From positions 1,562,100-1,626,099 of the forward strand of contig NW_025064883.1 in the NCBI RefSeq assembly GCF_019112545.1: a DNA stretch of 64,000 nt, in the 5' to 3' direction. A program made the translations under genes and the position numbers. Positions within the stretch are counted from its first letter, which is position 1; each line of letters starts with the position of its first letter. This document shows positions 1 to 10,851 of this stretch, piece by piece. The stretch is from Guyanagaster necrorhizus (Eukaryota > Basidiomycota > Agaricomycetes > Agaricales > Physalacriaceae). The notes beneath the pieces are model-generated. The model was not told the origin of the DNA. It made no database searches and worked only from the letters and a program-made list of their open reading frames with translations.

Positions 1-3000
1 TGTCTCTTATAAGAGAAGGAAAAGTCCTCTCCACTGTCACAGGGTCCAATGGCGTTCCATTCGTAGAACCTAGTCAGTAGATTCGGGGATGAGTCAGTGC
101 GGACGGGCCGATCTGCACCATGCGTGACATGTTCGATGAGATATTCTCATACTCGCGCTCAAGATCCCGAGACTGATGAACTGCACCCCGCTTCTTTGAT
201 GAAAGAGCAAAGGAAAACTCCTCAGGGTAGAACGCGGCTAGACGGAACGTTGCACGGAGCGAAAGGCGGGACGGTGTAGGATCTTTACTATCAATGTCAC
301 CATCTGGCTTATCTGCAAAGACTTGCATTTCAAGGGCATGCTGCAAAACAGAACCGACAAGCTTAGAAAAATAGTAGTGCTGAGATAGAGTCGACACGCC
401 AATTTGCCAGTGAACACAGTGGCTGGTTTGCGATTTGGTGGTCCAGGAGCGGCGCGGAGTCAAGGTACTGATCTTATTCAACAGTGCAATTTCGTGCTTC
501 TGGATCGATTGGAACGAAAAGCATGTCGCGGACTGAAGTTCACGAAGAGCTTCTTCTGTACCCGTCTGCATCGTCAAAGGGTCAGGGAGACAGTAACTGC
601 TCAGTACAAGGAGGTAAATTTGGTACAGATTTCCGGCCAAGCTCGTATGGCTGACCAGACAACCCATGTCGCTGTCGATCATGTACTCGTGGTAGAGAAC
701 CTTTCGGGAAGAACCATGTTCAATGGAAATGCTGACTTGATACTGCTGATAGCGAACTTCTCCGTAAGGTATAAGGATGCGCCTACAACAAGGAAGCCCA
801 TAATGGTCCTTGGAGAGAAGGATTAGATAACCGACTTATTGAACCAAAAACACCTGTATACATCGCATGTATAGTTATAGACCGCAGAAGACGACCAAGT
901 GGTTTTCCATTGATGAGCAGCGAGCCCGACAGCAGATTCAAATGCACATTTTGTGCCTGTTGGGCTGCATCGGCAACGGTCTTCGTGGTAATACAACGTT
1001 CACTGGGCTCTTCTAGCAGGCACCACTGAAGGTTTGATCGATACCCTGGCCATATAGACTTGATAGCATCGTCCAAACCCTCCGTTCCTACAGCCAATCT
1101 ATTGGATAACCATGGCTCGATATAGCAAGCAAGACGTTCATTCTGTAAATCGTGTGACATAGCCTGTGGTTTAGCAGGGGAGTTGTCATAGATCGTGATC
1201 GCGCATTCGATCAGAATAGAATTGTCCTCGCGAGATTGTAGGAGTTTTGGCAAAGTGTATAGGATCGACGTCGAAGGTAGAACGACACGTCGCAGTTATC
1301 TCGAAAACGCGTCGCTGAAATCGTGGATAACATCCTCCTCTGCTCGTTGGAGTTTGCTGACAAGTTGGCACATCCAAGCAAAGGTTATCTCTCTGGCCCG
1401 ACGGAGCAACTGGTACGCCATGTCGACGGCAGGCAACGACGTGGATGCTGCGGATGCTAACATTCGACTAGCCAGCAAAATGATTGTCCGGACAGTGACC
1501 CCTTCAAGCCAGTTGGCTTCAACACTCCCAAACAGATCGTTTAACTCTCAAAAGGAGCTCGCAGAAGTCGGGAGACTCCAACTCCTGGTGCGACGGCAAG
1601 GTACTGTCCTCAGAGACCACGCCCACCTGCCATGCGCTTTGAGTCAAAAGTGTATGCACTGGGTCACGGCTGAAAGTGAGTATGCGAGATCTCAACTCTC
1701 TAGCAATATTCATCCATTGTAGTCTGGGCCCGGCCCGTTAACTACCGAATGCCTCGTACTCGTGCAAGGTTAGCCCTTGCGGGCAATCTGATTGGTTTGC
1801 GATGACCTCGTTTGAAGTATGAGTCATATTCCGGATTGCGTATGTTAGACCATCGTAAACGCCGTCCAGAGTGATTCGAAGAGTGCAGAGATCCCGGATA
1901 TCGCAACTCTCGAAGGGATCATCAATCCAAGCATCCCCAGCTGCATCGTAAAGACGATAAGTCAATGCATTAGGTAGGCAGACATCAGACTCTGAATATG
2001 GTAAAGCATGGTACGGATTGCTCTTAGCCAGGGGTTGCGCCAAAGAAGCCAGCGTTACTTTGCCGGGACCATCTTCTTCTTGGATGTAGCCCTGAAGAGG
2101 ACGAGCATGTTCGTTTTTACGAGAAGAAAGTGGGATGCAGACATCATGAAGAATGAAATACGTCGTTGATCGCCAGTGTTCGAATACTTCGGGCGATGCC
2201 ATCTCGAACAGTACAAGCTTTTCCGACACAGAGTTTTCGGGAGGGAGGGGCCATTCATGAAATTCCGTTTTCATGGTGCGAACCTCCGATTCCGCCTGGC
2301 ATTTGCGACAGGCATAAGTATCATGCACGTACTCTTCCCGCCGATTGCGACCTCGACCTATCATCTTCTTGACCTTGGTGTGCCCTAGCCCATCAGCTTC
2401 GGTGATAATATTTGAGCGTCTAACATGGTTGGACTCCATCTGTTGGATCACCCTCTTCCGCTCCTTGTTGGCATCACATTTGATCCGCGCTTTGAGATCT
2501 TGATATCCACCGCCATCAGGAGAATTGTAGTATCGCACAGCGAAACTGTCGTCGGTAATCTGGGTATCAAATACGCTGTTCCCGTCTGCCACAGATTCGT
2601 GGCGTTGTCGCAGGTACCGATATATTTCTCCCAAACGTTGAAAGGCCTTGGACTTGCGCAGAAGGATTGGTTGAAGAAGATCAAGGGGAACTTCCGGAAA
2701 GTATTCGCTCAGCAATGGGCATTGTGACACTGCGACTTTGTCCATTGCAACCCATAGATCCATCAGAGTTAAAATCATGACTGATTCATCCTCTGGATTT
2801 GATGAGTACGCATCCCTTGCAGCTTTCATATACTCTTCTACACAAACAGAAAGAACGGCAGAAGACGACGCGTCCGTCAAAGCACGGATCAACCAGATAT
2901 CTAAATAGTTTTGGACACAGAATTCGAAATCAACCAACGCGATGCGTACATCAACTGTAAACGCTCCATTGAGTTTGTCGCGAGTGAATTCATGGAAATT

Positions 3001-4274
3001 ACGCGTTTTTCGAAGGCGCGGCACGTGTTCGGCCTGGAACACAGATGGTGCGTGGGTTGTGATAGCGTATTAGAGTATTCGTTTAGCGGCTGGTTTCGAC
3101 TGCGGAAGCGCCAGAGTCGTATCGGCCGTGATGTCAAGATTGTCAGCGTCCCATCGCGACGATTTCGCCTGTTTATTTTGAATTCCCTTCCATTTCTTCT
3201 GGAGAAGACCTTCCACGTCTTCTGCGACGCCCTCGACGCGCTGAATCACAAACTGAGGAGCAGCGGCGCCAAGCTTGTAGATACGAGCACATATCTTCAC
3301 TCTCATACAGAAGAGTAGGCTGTTGTCGCGCAAATTCTCCCTCATAGCACACTCCACGATTCCGGCCATAAAGACCACCATGAATGATTTATATTCCGCA
3401 TGGCTGTCACCTGGATAGGAGCATTGAGGTGGAAATTTCAGATGACAAAACATAACTCCAACCTTCGTAGAGGCTCGATTGTATCGCAATGCGGAGGACA
3501 AGCCACAAAGGTGAACGACGTCAGGGTGCTTGAGTTCTGTCTGACAGAATATAATCACCTATTCTTTTTGTGAAACGATGGATGTTCGCAGAGGAACCCC
3601 CTTCGAGGCCGTACAAAATGCCGGTGAGGAGTTGGGTGACGTAGCGAGGATGAGGGACTCTCCTCTTTTGTGTGCTGGCAGTACCGCCATCCTCCGGCAG
3701 CTTCTCCGCGGATCCAAGAAGTCTTTACTCATGTGTACTAGGAATGACGGGAGCTCACGACAGAAGTCGATTTCGCTTAGTAGCTGAGCTGGGAAGGAGA
3801 TTGCAGGACCGGGAAAAGAATGCATGAGCTTTCCGACGATGGCCATGACTTGCTCGCTAGGAACTGCAGCTTCGAAGCACTCAAAGACGACTCCATCGTC
3901 CACCATCCGAAAGATGACTCCCGCATTTTGTGCGTGAATGTAGTATGTCAAGACATCTGGTGCAGATATTGTGTCAGCAACCCACGCTATGGACATTAAA
4001 CGCGTCGTACCTCCATCCACCACCCCTGATAACTGTTCCTCTACCTCTGCGAGTGAGAGAGTTCCTTTTTTTTTTTTGCGAAGCTTTGAATTTCCTGAGC
4101 ATCTTGATGATCGACTCCCAGTGATCTGAATTCTGGCGCGACGCCTGGAACCTTTTGGCAAAATCCAGGACTACGCGACATAGCGCGATATCGTTTTGCT
4201 GATTCTCAGTCATCAGCATGGGGCAACCTTGGGGGTAAAAGGACATGATGGATGATGTAGATGAACTCCTCCAT
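1..4274 (-). pseudogene. Decayed DUF6606/DUF3638-type giant fungal protein (5' half)
   Basis: Reverse-strand translation gives, in scattered frames and in the right order, the N-terminal half of the roughly 3000-aa fungal proteins annotated as DUF6606/DUF3638/DUF3645 (ubiquitin-hydrolase-like). The likely start at 4274 reads MEEFIY...LLPPRLP. Later pieces include NDIALCRVVLDFAKRF, RRSPLWLVLRIAIQSSL, KTRNFHEFTRDKLNG, CRSTFDVDP, DGSLL-like SGSLLINGKPLGRL and TGTEEAL. The frame is broken repeatedly: near 4205, at a 12-T run (4066-4077), near 3650-3700, by TGA at 3521-3523, TAA at 1738-1740, and by shifts near 1545, 1330 and 1255. About 150 residues usual in the family are missing near 800-830. 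The catalytic-type DUF3638 part would lie beyond position 1. Family identity comes from memory of homologues; the lesions are seen directly. Confidence 0.85.
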
Positions 4275-5719
4275 GGAGTCGAGGCAAGCCTAGAGAACGA
4301 GCCGCGCACAAAGTGGGTGAAGGCAGGAGGGAGAGGTGCAGTAACAGGTGTGGGAAGGTAAATAATCCTAATTAACGCGTACGAAAAAGGGATTTCAAAT
4401 TGTAGTTACTTATCAGCCACAGCCAGCACGTGGTCGTAGGTGGCGCGTTTATGGTCCAAGTTATCAACACCTCAAGTTCAAGGTTTGTTGAAGGTAATAC
4501 ATCACAGAAAACACGGAAAAGAGAGAGTTACCACCCTCTTCATCTTGGTTTACTTAGCCAGAGATAACATGCGTTACCTGCGAGTTCACATGTCCTCATG
4601 AGGTAGTAGTCGACGGAGGTCAGTTACTTATACTCATCTCACGACATTAGGTTGAGGTCACCCAAGGCTAAGTAACCTTATGAAAGGATGAGATCTGAAG
4701 AAGGCAGCAACGCGAAAAGAGGTGAAACGTCAAAATCAATCAATGCCTTACAGTGTCCCTGAGCATAGAAAGTAGCAGTTCATGATATGTGCGAATCGCT
4801 GCAAGCTAGCGAGAGGTAGAGGAAAGCTCGTGGTAGTACTTAGATGACATTGCGATTGTCCAGGGTCTAAGTACCTCCATTGGGTCGGTACAAGGACTTA
4901 TAATGGCTGAGTATAAGTATGGGATCCGTTACGCATTCATAGAGTATCAATGCGTAACGGATCCCATACTGTGTGTTGATAAGATGAGAAGAGGTGACCA
5001 CAATGCTAGTAATTAATGATACGCCACCTTCAGGTTATCACTTCCGTCGTCTTGGCTTTACGAAGCTAGGTACAATGAAGACAATGCATGCTTATCCATG
5101 GCGAGTCGTCAGCAGTACGTCTAGCCGTAACTAAGCACAGTGGCCGAGATTTGGGATTCGTCATGTCCGAGATTAAATAAGATTGGAGGAACGGAAATGG
5201 GTGCATTGTGGATGGAAAGGATACCGATGGTTAAGGCGGAGACCAAATATCGGCCCGGAATTGTTCACCTTATGTCTTAGTGTTCACCGTGATTTCTGCC
5301 ATAGGATTTCGAAAGCACCGCATCCCGTCCGATCTGCGCAGTGAACCGGAACGCTGCCCAGTTAGTACTACGGTGGGGGGACCACGCGAGAATCCTGGGA
5401 GAAGAATGACAAAAGGATAAAAAGAGATAATTATTCCTTTTGGTCGCAGCAAGGAGCCTATTGACACAGGACCATGATCAAGTTGAAAGTCATCTGGGAA
5501 AAGCTAGATTTACTTGTGATCGTTTCGTTTCCAACCAGCCAGAACTTTCGATAGTTACCAATGACAGTTAATATAAATAATATAAGTCGAGAATGGTTCT
5601 TAGTGGAAGAAAAAAACAGCTAATCTCTACGTCACTAGACGATATTAGAAATAGGCGTAGTATGTAAAACAACACTGGAAATACAAACATAAAAATAGAT
5701 GATGAATAACACTGTATCA
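4275..5719. other. Gene-poor spacer with a perfect inverted repeat
   Basis: About 1.4 kb between the decayed giant gene and DOT1. Reading frames are short and show no recognisable family. The only clear structure is a 22-bp perfect inverted repeat at 4916-4970, listed separately. The left part would hold the former promoter of the giant gene, and the right end the 3' flank of DOT1. Confidence 0.6.
4916..4970. repeat. Perfect 22-bp inverted repeat, 11-nt loop
   Basis: Bases 4916-4937 are the exact reverse complement of 4949-4970, separated by 11 nt. Each arm contains GGATCC followed by GTTACGC. Transcribed, it would fold into a perfect 22-bp hairpin. I see no target-site duplication or transposase nearby, so a mobile-element origin is only a possibility. 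Confidence 0.9.
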
Positions 5720-7510
5720 TCACCGTGAAGTCCTTGATCGTCTCCCCACAGAAATCCTCGAGCTCTCGAAACGTGAACGCACATCTGCGTATCCCGTCCG
5801 GTCGACACGATGAACGTAATAACTCCCTCCCCCAGGCCCCCAACTCACGTCACCACTCCGATACAGCTTCTCCTGCACATCAAAGATGGCGCTCATGTCA
5901 TCCACATTCCTCTCGGTAACCCTTGCATTAACAGCATTCACGAACGGCTTCAAGCTGACGACAATGGCACCTTCCTTCAAATCAAGGAACTTGGCCCGGA
6001 TGGCCTCGTTTAGCCGTTCGTCAAAGACCTTGTTGTCGACCAGCACAACATCAGCTTCCTTCAACAACTCATCTACCCGCGGACTCTCAAGCATGTCACC
6101 CTCTTCCACCTCTATGTCACCTAACGACACGCCCCACATTCGACATCGGGTCGCGAAATGCTGGACCATGTTCCTTGCGACGCCTGCGGGTGCGGGCATA
6201 AGCTCTATCCCATAACTCCGGCACCCTGTCTGAAGGCTGGCCTGGACAAGAATGTTCCCCACTCCACTTCCAAGATCAATGAAGAGCGAGTTTTGGTCCA
6301 GATTTGTATTTGCAAGGATGTCGTACACGAGACCGGGCATCAATTCGCCATAGACGGTGCTTGAGAAAGCCTCGTATTGTTTGAGGCTTTGCACATGTGG
6401 ACCAACGCTACGCTGATAATTTTCTTCGACTACACGAAGCAAGACATTTTTCGGGACGTTGGACCATGAGGAAACGGCGGTTTTGAGCTCGTTGGAAGGC
6501 GTAGGGAGGAAAACATCACCCAGTAGATTAGGGCGCAACAGACTTGGGTATTTGAGCTCACGGATTAGACAGTTGATTTTATGGAGAGTGGTAGAGAAGA
6601 GAGGTCCGTCTCGTATGTGCATCGCACGTTGTAGAAATCGGAGAAGATTCCCGTACGGGCCTTCAGGGTATGGCGTCGGCGGAGGCGGCGGTCGTTTAGA
6701 GTGGGTATCAGAATAATAATCGGAAGGCAGAGTGCCAAATATGGCCTGCTGTGCTGGTGACATGTAGCAGTCAACAATGGTGTATAACGACCTCTCGAGA
6801 TCCATGATTGGATTGTAATGGTCCTTGTCTTTGGGCTCAAGGAGAATAAATTCTTCACAGGCGTCGTTGTTTGGGTATTCAAGTTCGCCAGTGGGTGGGT
6901 GAATAGGATGTGGCTTCCAAGAGTAGTCCTCCGGGTCTTGGGGATTTGAAAAATCTGCCTTGGCCATCAGAGAGAGAGAAATCGCGCAGCAGAGCTGCCA
7001 CGTACAAGCTTTATATGTCCGCATAAGATCCTTCACGGCATTCAAGGACGATACGTGGGATGTCTTCGCCGGGTCTCCATCAGCCTTAATGGTGCAGTTG
7101 CGCGTCTTTTCGGCTGTACACTGCACAGAAGACGTCGAGCGAGACCGATAAATGGGCGGCAGGGAGAGGGCGTCACCGCTGTTTGACCCCCAGTCGTCAT
7201 CTGAGTCAGGCGAGGCGCGCTTGCGAGGCTTGTGCTTGGGTTTCACAGACCTGGCGCGCTTTTGGTCACGAGGAATGTCACTGGCGGCTTCTAGGCTCTT
7301 TCTTTTTCGCGACGAAGAGGAATCGGAGGAGGACGAGGAGGAGGACAGCGGGGACGACGCGAGCGATGGTGATGAATGGGGCGATTCCTGGTACGGACGC
7401 GTTGGATGGTCAGGGGGTGAAGAAGAGGACGTCATTGAAGAGCGGTGTGAAGCGTCGTTGGGAGACGTGCAGCTGGGGAACACCGTTACGGAGAGGCGCA
7501 ACAGTCCCAT
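5720..7510 (-). CDS. DOT1: Histone H3 lysine-79 methyltransferase DOT1
   Basis: Single-exon 596-aa protein. It transfers methyl groups from S-adenosylmethionine to lysine 79 of histone H3 on nucleosomes, marking active chromatin. The N-terminal ~110 residues are Ser/Pro-rich with basic patches (RKRK near 68-71, KPKHKPRKR near 91-99) and probably give nuclear targeting and nucleosome binding. The catalytic fold occupies roughly 200-575: YGELMPG (~387), the SAM-binding DLGSGVGN (~412-419), GIEL (~434), VEEGDML (~468), VDNKVFDE (~491), SLKPF (~519) and the late VSW...SYYVHRVDRT block (~555-571). Human and yeast enzymes have NN where this has DN in the VDNKVF motif. Translation could also begin at Met26. 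The gene is divergent from DBP3. Confidence 0.95.
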   Translation of the reverse strand: MGLLRLSVTVFPSCTSPNDASHRSSMTSSSSPPDHPTRPYQESPHSSPSLASSPLSSSSSSSDSSSSRKRKSLEAASDIPRDQKRARSVKPKHKPRKRASPDSDDDWGSNSGDALSLPPIYRSRSTSSVQCTAEKTRNCTIKADGDPAKTSHVSSLNAVKDLMRTYKACTWQLCCAISLSLMAKADFSNPQDPEDYSWKPHPIHPPTGELEYPNNDACEEFILLEPKDKDHYNPIMDLERSLYTIVDCYMSPAQQAIFGTLPSDYYSDTHSKRPPPPPTPYPEGPYGNLLRFLQRAMHIRDGPLFSTTLHKINCLIRELKYPSLLRPNLLGDVFLPTPSNELKTAVSSWSNVPKNVLLRVVEENYQRSVGPHVQSLKQYEAFSSTVYGELMPGLVYDILANTNLDQNSLFIDLGSGVGNILVQASLQTGCRSYGIELMPAPAGVARNMVQHFATRCRMWGVSLGDIEVEEGDMLESPRVDELLKEADVVLVDNKVFDERLNEAIRAKFLDLKEGAIVVSLKPFVNAVNARVTERNVDDMSAIFDVQEKLYRSGDVSWGPGGGSYYVHRVDRTGYADVRSRFESSRISVGRRSRTSR

Positions 7511-8373
7511 AGCGGGTGAGTGGTCGAAGGTAAAAGAGCTGGATGTAGCGTGGCTGTGCTATGTCCATCTTTTTGTCCACGTGCTTGGTCCTTCATCTAA
7601 TCCGCTGCCTTGCCCAACTTGCTTGTTGTTTCTACCGTGGCTGTGGTCATTGGGCAACAAGACAACAGCTCTTTTTCTTTGTCTTTTTGTCAATTTATTA
7701 TCTATGCTTAACAAGACCAAAATCTCCGTATCAACGTCATCGCCAAACAACTGACAATCGACTAAATTTGGCACCCTCTGTTTTATCTCCGTTCTCACAT
7801 GCTGCTCAGTGTTGGCAGAGCGATAAAAAACAAACAAAGATAAAACTCGTAGTTTACGCGCTAAGAGATCACCGACACGAGATACCATCAAATATGGATC
7901 GACTGCTAGCCTGAAAGGGTTCGGGTAGTCTGACCAAAAATATACGGCCCAACTGACCGCGAATCATTGATAACCGACAAATGTTTACCAGCTATTTCGG
8001 TTGTCCAATGGATGCTGGACGGTATTTCCGATTCTCTCAGTGCGTCTGAAGGGCGGGGATTCGGGATTTGAAGTTATATATGGGTGACAAGCAATCCATA
8101 TATATGGACAGATATGGACCTTTCGAAAAAGTAACAAGTCTCCGGCCATGTACATGCAAAGACTTCAAAAGACTTCATGAATAGCCAATTGACTGACCAA
8201 ATGCATGAATCACCAACGTTAGGGTATATTCCAGAGGACAAAAGAATGGCAGAAACACCAGGGAAAGTATGATACACATTAGCAGAATTCAGGAACGCCA
8301 TGTTACCAATCATCACCAAACATTTCATATTTTCTTCCATCATCTTTCACGAAAGAATATTAATCCTTCAATA
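7511..8373. promoter_or_regulatory. Divergent intergenic region DOT1 / DBP3
   Basis: About 860 bp between two genes transcribed away from each other, so it should hold both promoters. Short open frames on both strands here show no family resemblance. I cannot place a convincing TATA box or factor site. Confidence 0.5.
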
Positions 8374-10661
8374 ATGTCTAACGATGCATTGCTCAAGCCC
8401 CCAAAAGGCACAATACTCGTAGAAAATGAAGCCATACCTGTAGACGAACCGGAAAAGAAGAAGGAAAAGAAGAAAAAGCACTCCGAAGGTGATCTGAAGC
8501 TGGATTACTTCCAGCGTTTCTCAAGCTGAAAACACCAACACAGGTGCCGCGGAGGGTCTTTCTGAGAAGAAGAAAAAGCGGAAACATGCTGAAGATGGCG
8601 ATGCTGATTGTGAGTATTCCGTCGTATGTGAATTGACGATCCTGATTTCTCACAGCCAAGTCTGAAAAGAAAAAGAAAGCCAAGCATGCTGACTTGGAAG
8701 AATCGCAAAGTATGTCAACTTCAAGTAAACAAATTTGTCATTAACATGTTGCAGCAATGGAGGTCGTTGATCCCTCAAGCAAGCAGGTCGAAGATGGTGC
8801 TAAAAGTGAGGCGTCTGTCCCTGTTTGAATGCTTTATTCTGATTGTCAAAAGGCAAAAAGGAGAAAAAGAAGTCGTCAAAGTCTTCGGAGGAACCTTCAC
8901 CTGACCGTGCGTACGGTGTCATCCTATAAATTCACGACTCACGCTTTTTCGGAAACAGAAACTGTAGACTCTTCATTAATAAACAAAAAGGAAAAGAAGA
9001 AGAAACGAAAAAGAGATGAGGCTTCTAATGAGAATCTCGAGGTTTCCGAATGTATGTTGTCAGGCGCATACATGCTACTGTCTGATGCTAACATTGCGCT
9101 TAGTTTCTGCAGAGAAGAAGATGAGGAAGGCTAACAAAGTCGAAAGTATGACAACGGAATCCGATATAACTACTTTTCTCACCAAGAACAACATTACCTG
9201 CACGCCATCCATCACGCCATACCTTACTTTTGCCCAGCTTCCCATTCCTGATAGCCTCCGTATGCCGTTGACCCGTTTCCCTGCCCCCACCCCCATCCAA
9301 GCCTGCGCCTGGCCACCCGCCCTCGAGGGGCGCGACGTCGTCGGCATCGCCGAAACCGGTAGCGGCAAAACATTCGCCTTCGGAATCCCTGCTCTCGCAA
9401 AATTGATCAGGAACCCGCCGAGTAAAGACGGCGTCACTACCCTCGTTATGGCACCCACTCGCGAGCTGGCTATGCAAACACACGATGCTCTCGAAGAACT
9501 CGGGAAGCCATTTGGGATCGGCAGTGTTGCCGTGTATGGCGGGGCGCCGAAGGAGGCTCAGATCAAAATGCTCCGGAACGCGATGCGGGCCAAGGGGAAC
9601 AAGGTCACCACGAGGATTGTTGTTGGTACGCCGGGAAGGATATTGGATTTAATTGGAGAAGGAGTTTGTGAGTTGGGTGGAGTGGATTATCTGGTTCTGG
9701 ACGAAGCCGACCGGATGTTGGACCAGGGATTTGAGAATGCCATTAGGCAAATTACCTCGTGTACAAAAAAGAACGAGGAGAGACAAACGATGATGTGTGA
9801 GTTTTTTTCCTGGTTGCTTTTGGCTTGCGGTCCGACTTATATGGTTTCTGACAGTCAGCGCGACATGGCCCGAGTCGATTAGGCGACTTGCCAGCACTTT
9901 CCAGCGTGATCCAGTGCGGATTACTGTTGGTAGCGAAGATTTAACCGCCAATGGCCGGGTGGAACAGAGCGTAGAAGTTTTCGATGACGAACGAAGTAAA
10001 GAGTAAGTGACCACATGTCTCCGGATACTGTCCCTGACCGACCTCTTTAGTACCCGGTTACTCAAGCATCTACGTACGATTTTGCCAAACAAGATGGCTG
10101 GTACCACGCATCGTGTTCTTGTTTTCGCGTTGTACAAGGCTGAGGCTTCTCGCGTAGCAGTGTTGTTGAAGCGTGAAAAATACCGTGTCAGCGAACTGCA
10201 TGGGGACATGAAGCAACCGGCTCGAACGGCAGCCCTGGAGGATTTTAAAACGGGACGGACCAATGTCATGGTGGCCACAGACGTGGCTGCTCGTGGATTG
10301 GATATTCCTGATGTTGGTGTGGTGATAAACTATACATTCCCTTTAAAAGTTGAGGACTATGTACACCGGATTGGGCGAACTGGTAAGAGGGCGTCGTCAT
10401 CAGCTCCTCTTTTCTGATGATGTTTTCACTGTAGGTCGTGGTGGTCGTACCGGCAAGTCGATAACATTTTTTACGGGCGCAGCGCACGAAAAATCATTGG
10501 CTGGTGAATTTGCGAGGGTGCTGAGGGAAGGTGGATACGATAATGAGGAGCTCCGGAGTAAGTTCCCAATGACGATAAAAAAGAAGGAACACAGCGCGTA
10601 CGGGGCGTTTTTCAGAGACAACATAGAGATGCCAGTGGGGAGGAAAAAGATTGTCTTTTAG
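8374..10661 (+). CDS. DBP3: ATP-dependent DEAD-box RNA helicase DBP3
   Basis: Ten exons: 8374-8488, 8526-8609, 8656-8709, 8755-8805, 8853-8906, 8959-9051, 9104-9796, 9855-10002, 10051-10382, 10435-10661; 616 aa. In yeast Dbp3 acts in the nucleolus in pre-rRNA processing for the large subunit. The N-terminal ~150 residues are repeated Lys-rich blocks ([16 protein letters not shown]) coded by six very short exons. The helicase core shows the Q-motif region ([13 protein letters not shown]), [30 protein letters not shown] and HRIGRTG. The C-terminal KKEHSAYG...F closely matches yeast Dbp3, which separates it from other DEAD-box paralogues. The first intron is only 37 nt. It lies 190 bp upstream of the oxysterol-binding gene on the same strand. 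Confidence 0.93.
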
Positions 10662-10851
10662 AAGGACGTTTAGATTATACAATACATAACATTGATGACA
10701 TCAAGGACCCGAAGCTGAGCCGCAAGTCCCCTGTCTGGAACACATATATCTGGTTCCCCCGGACTACTAGCATCGCCATTACTAACAGCTACCTTTCCCT
10801 CTCCGCGGCTGCATATAGCCAGCCAACCATCCAGCCCTCTACCCGTATACC

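Noticed and set aside
7152..7754. Long plus-strand frame (200 aa) opposite DOT1
   Set aside because: It is antisense to the Ser/Arg-rich N-terminus of DOT1; its acidic run mirrors Ser codons. No start context, splice signals or family match.
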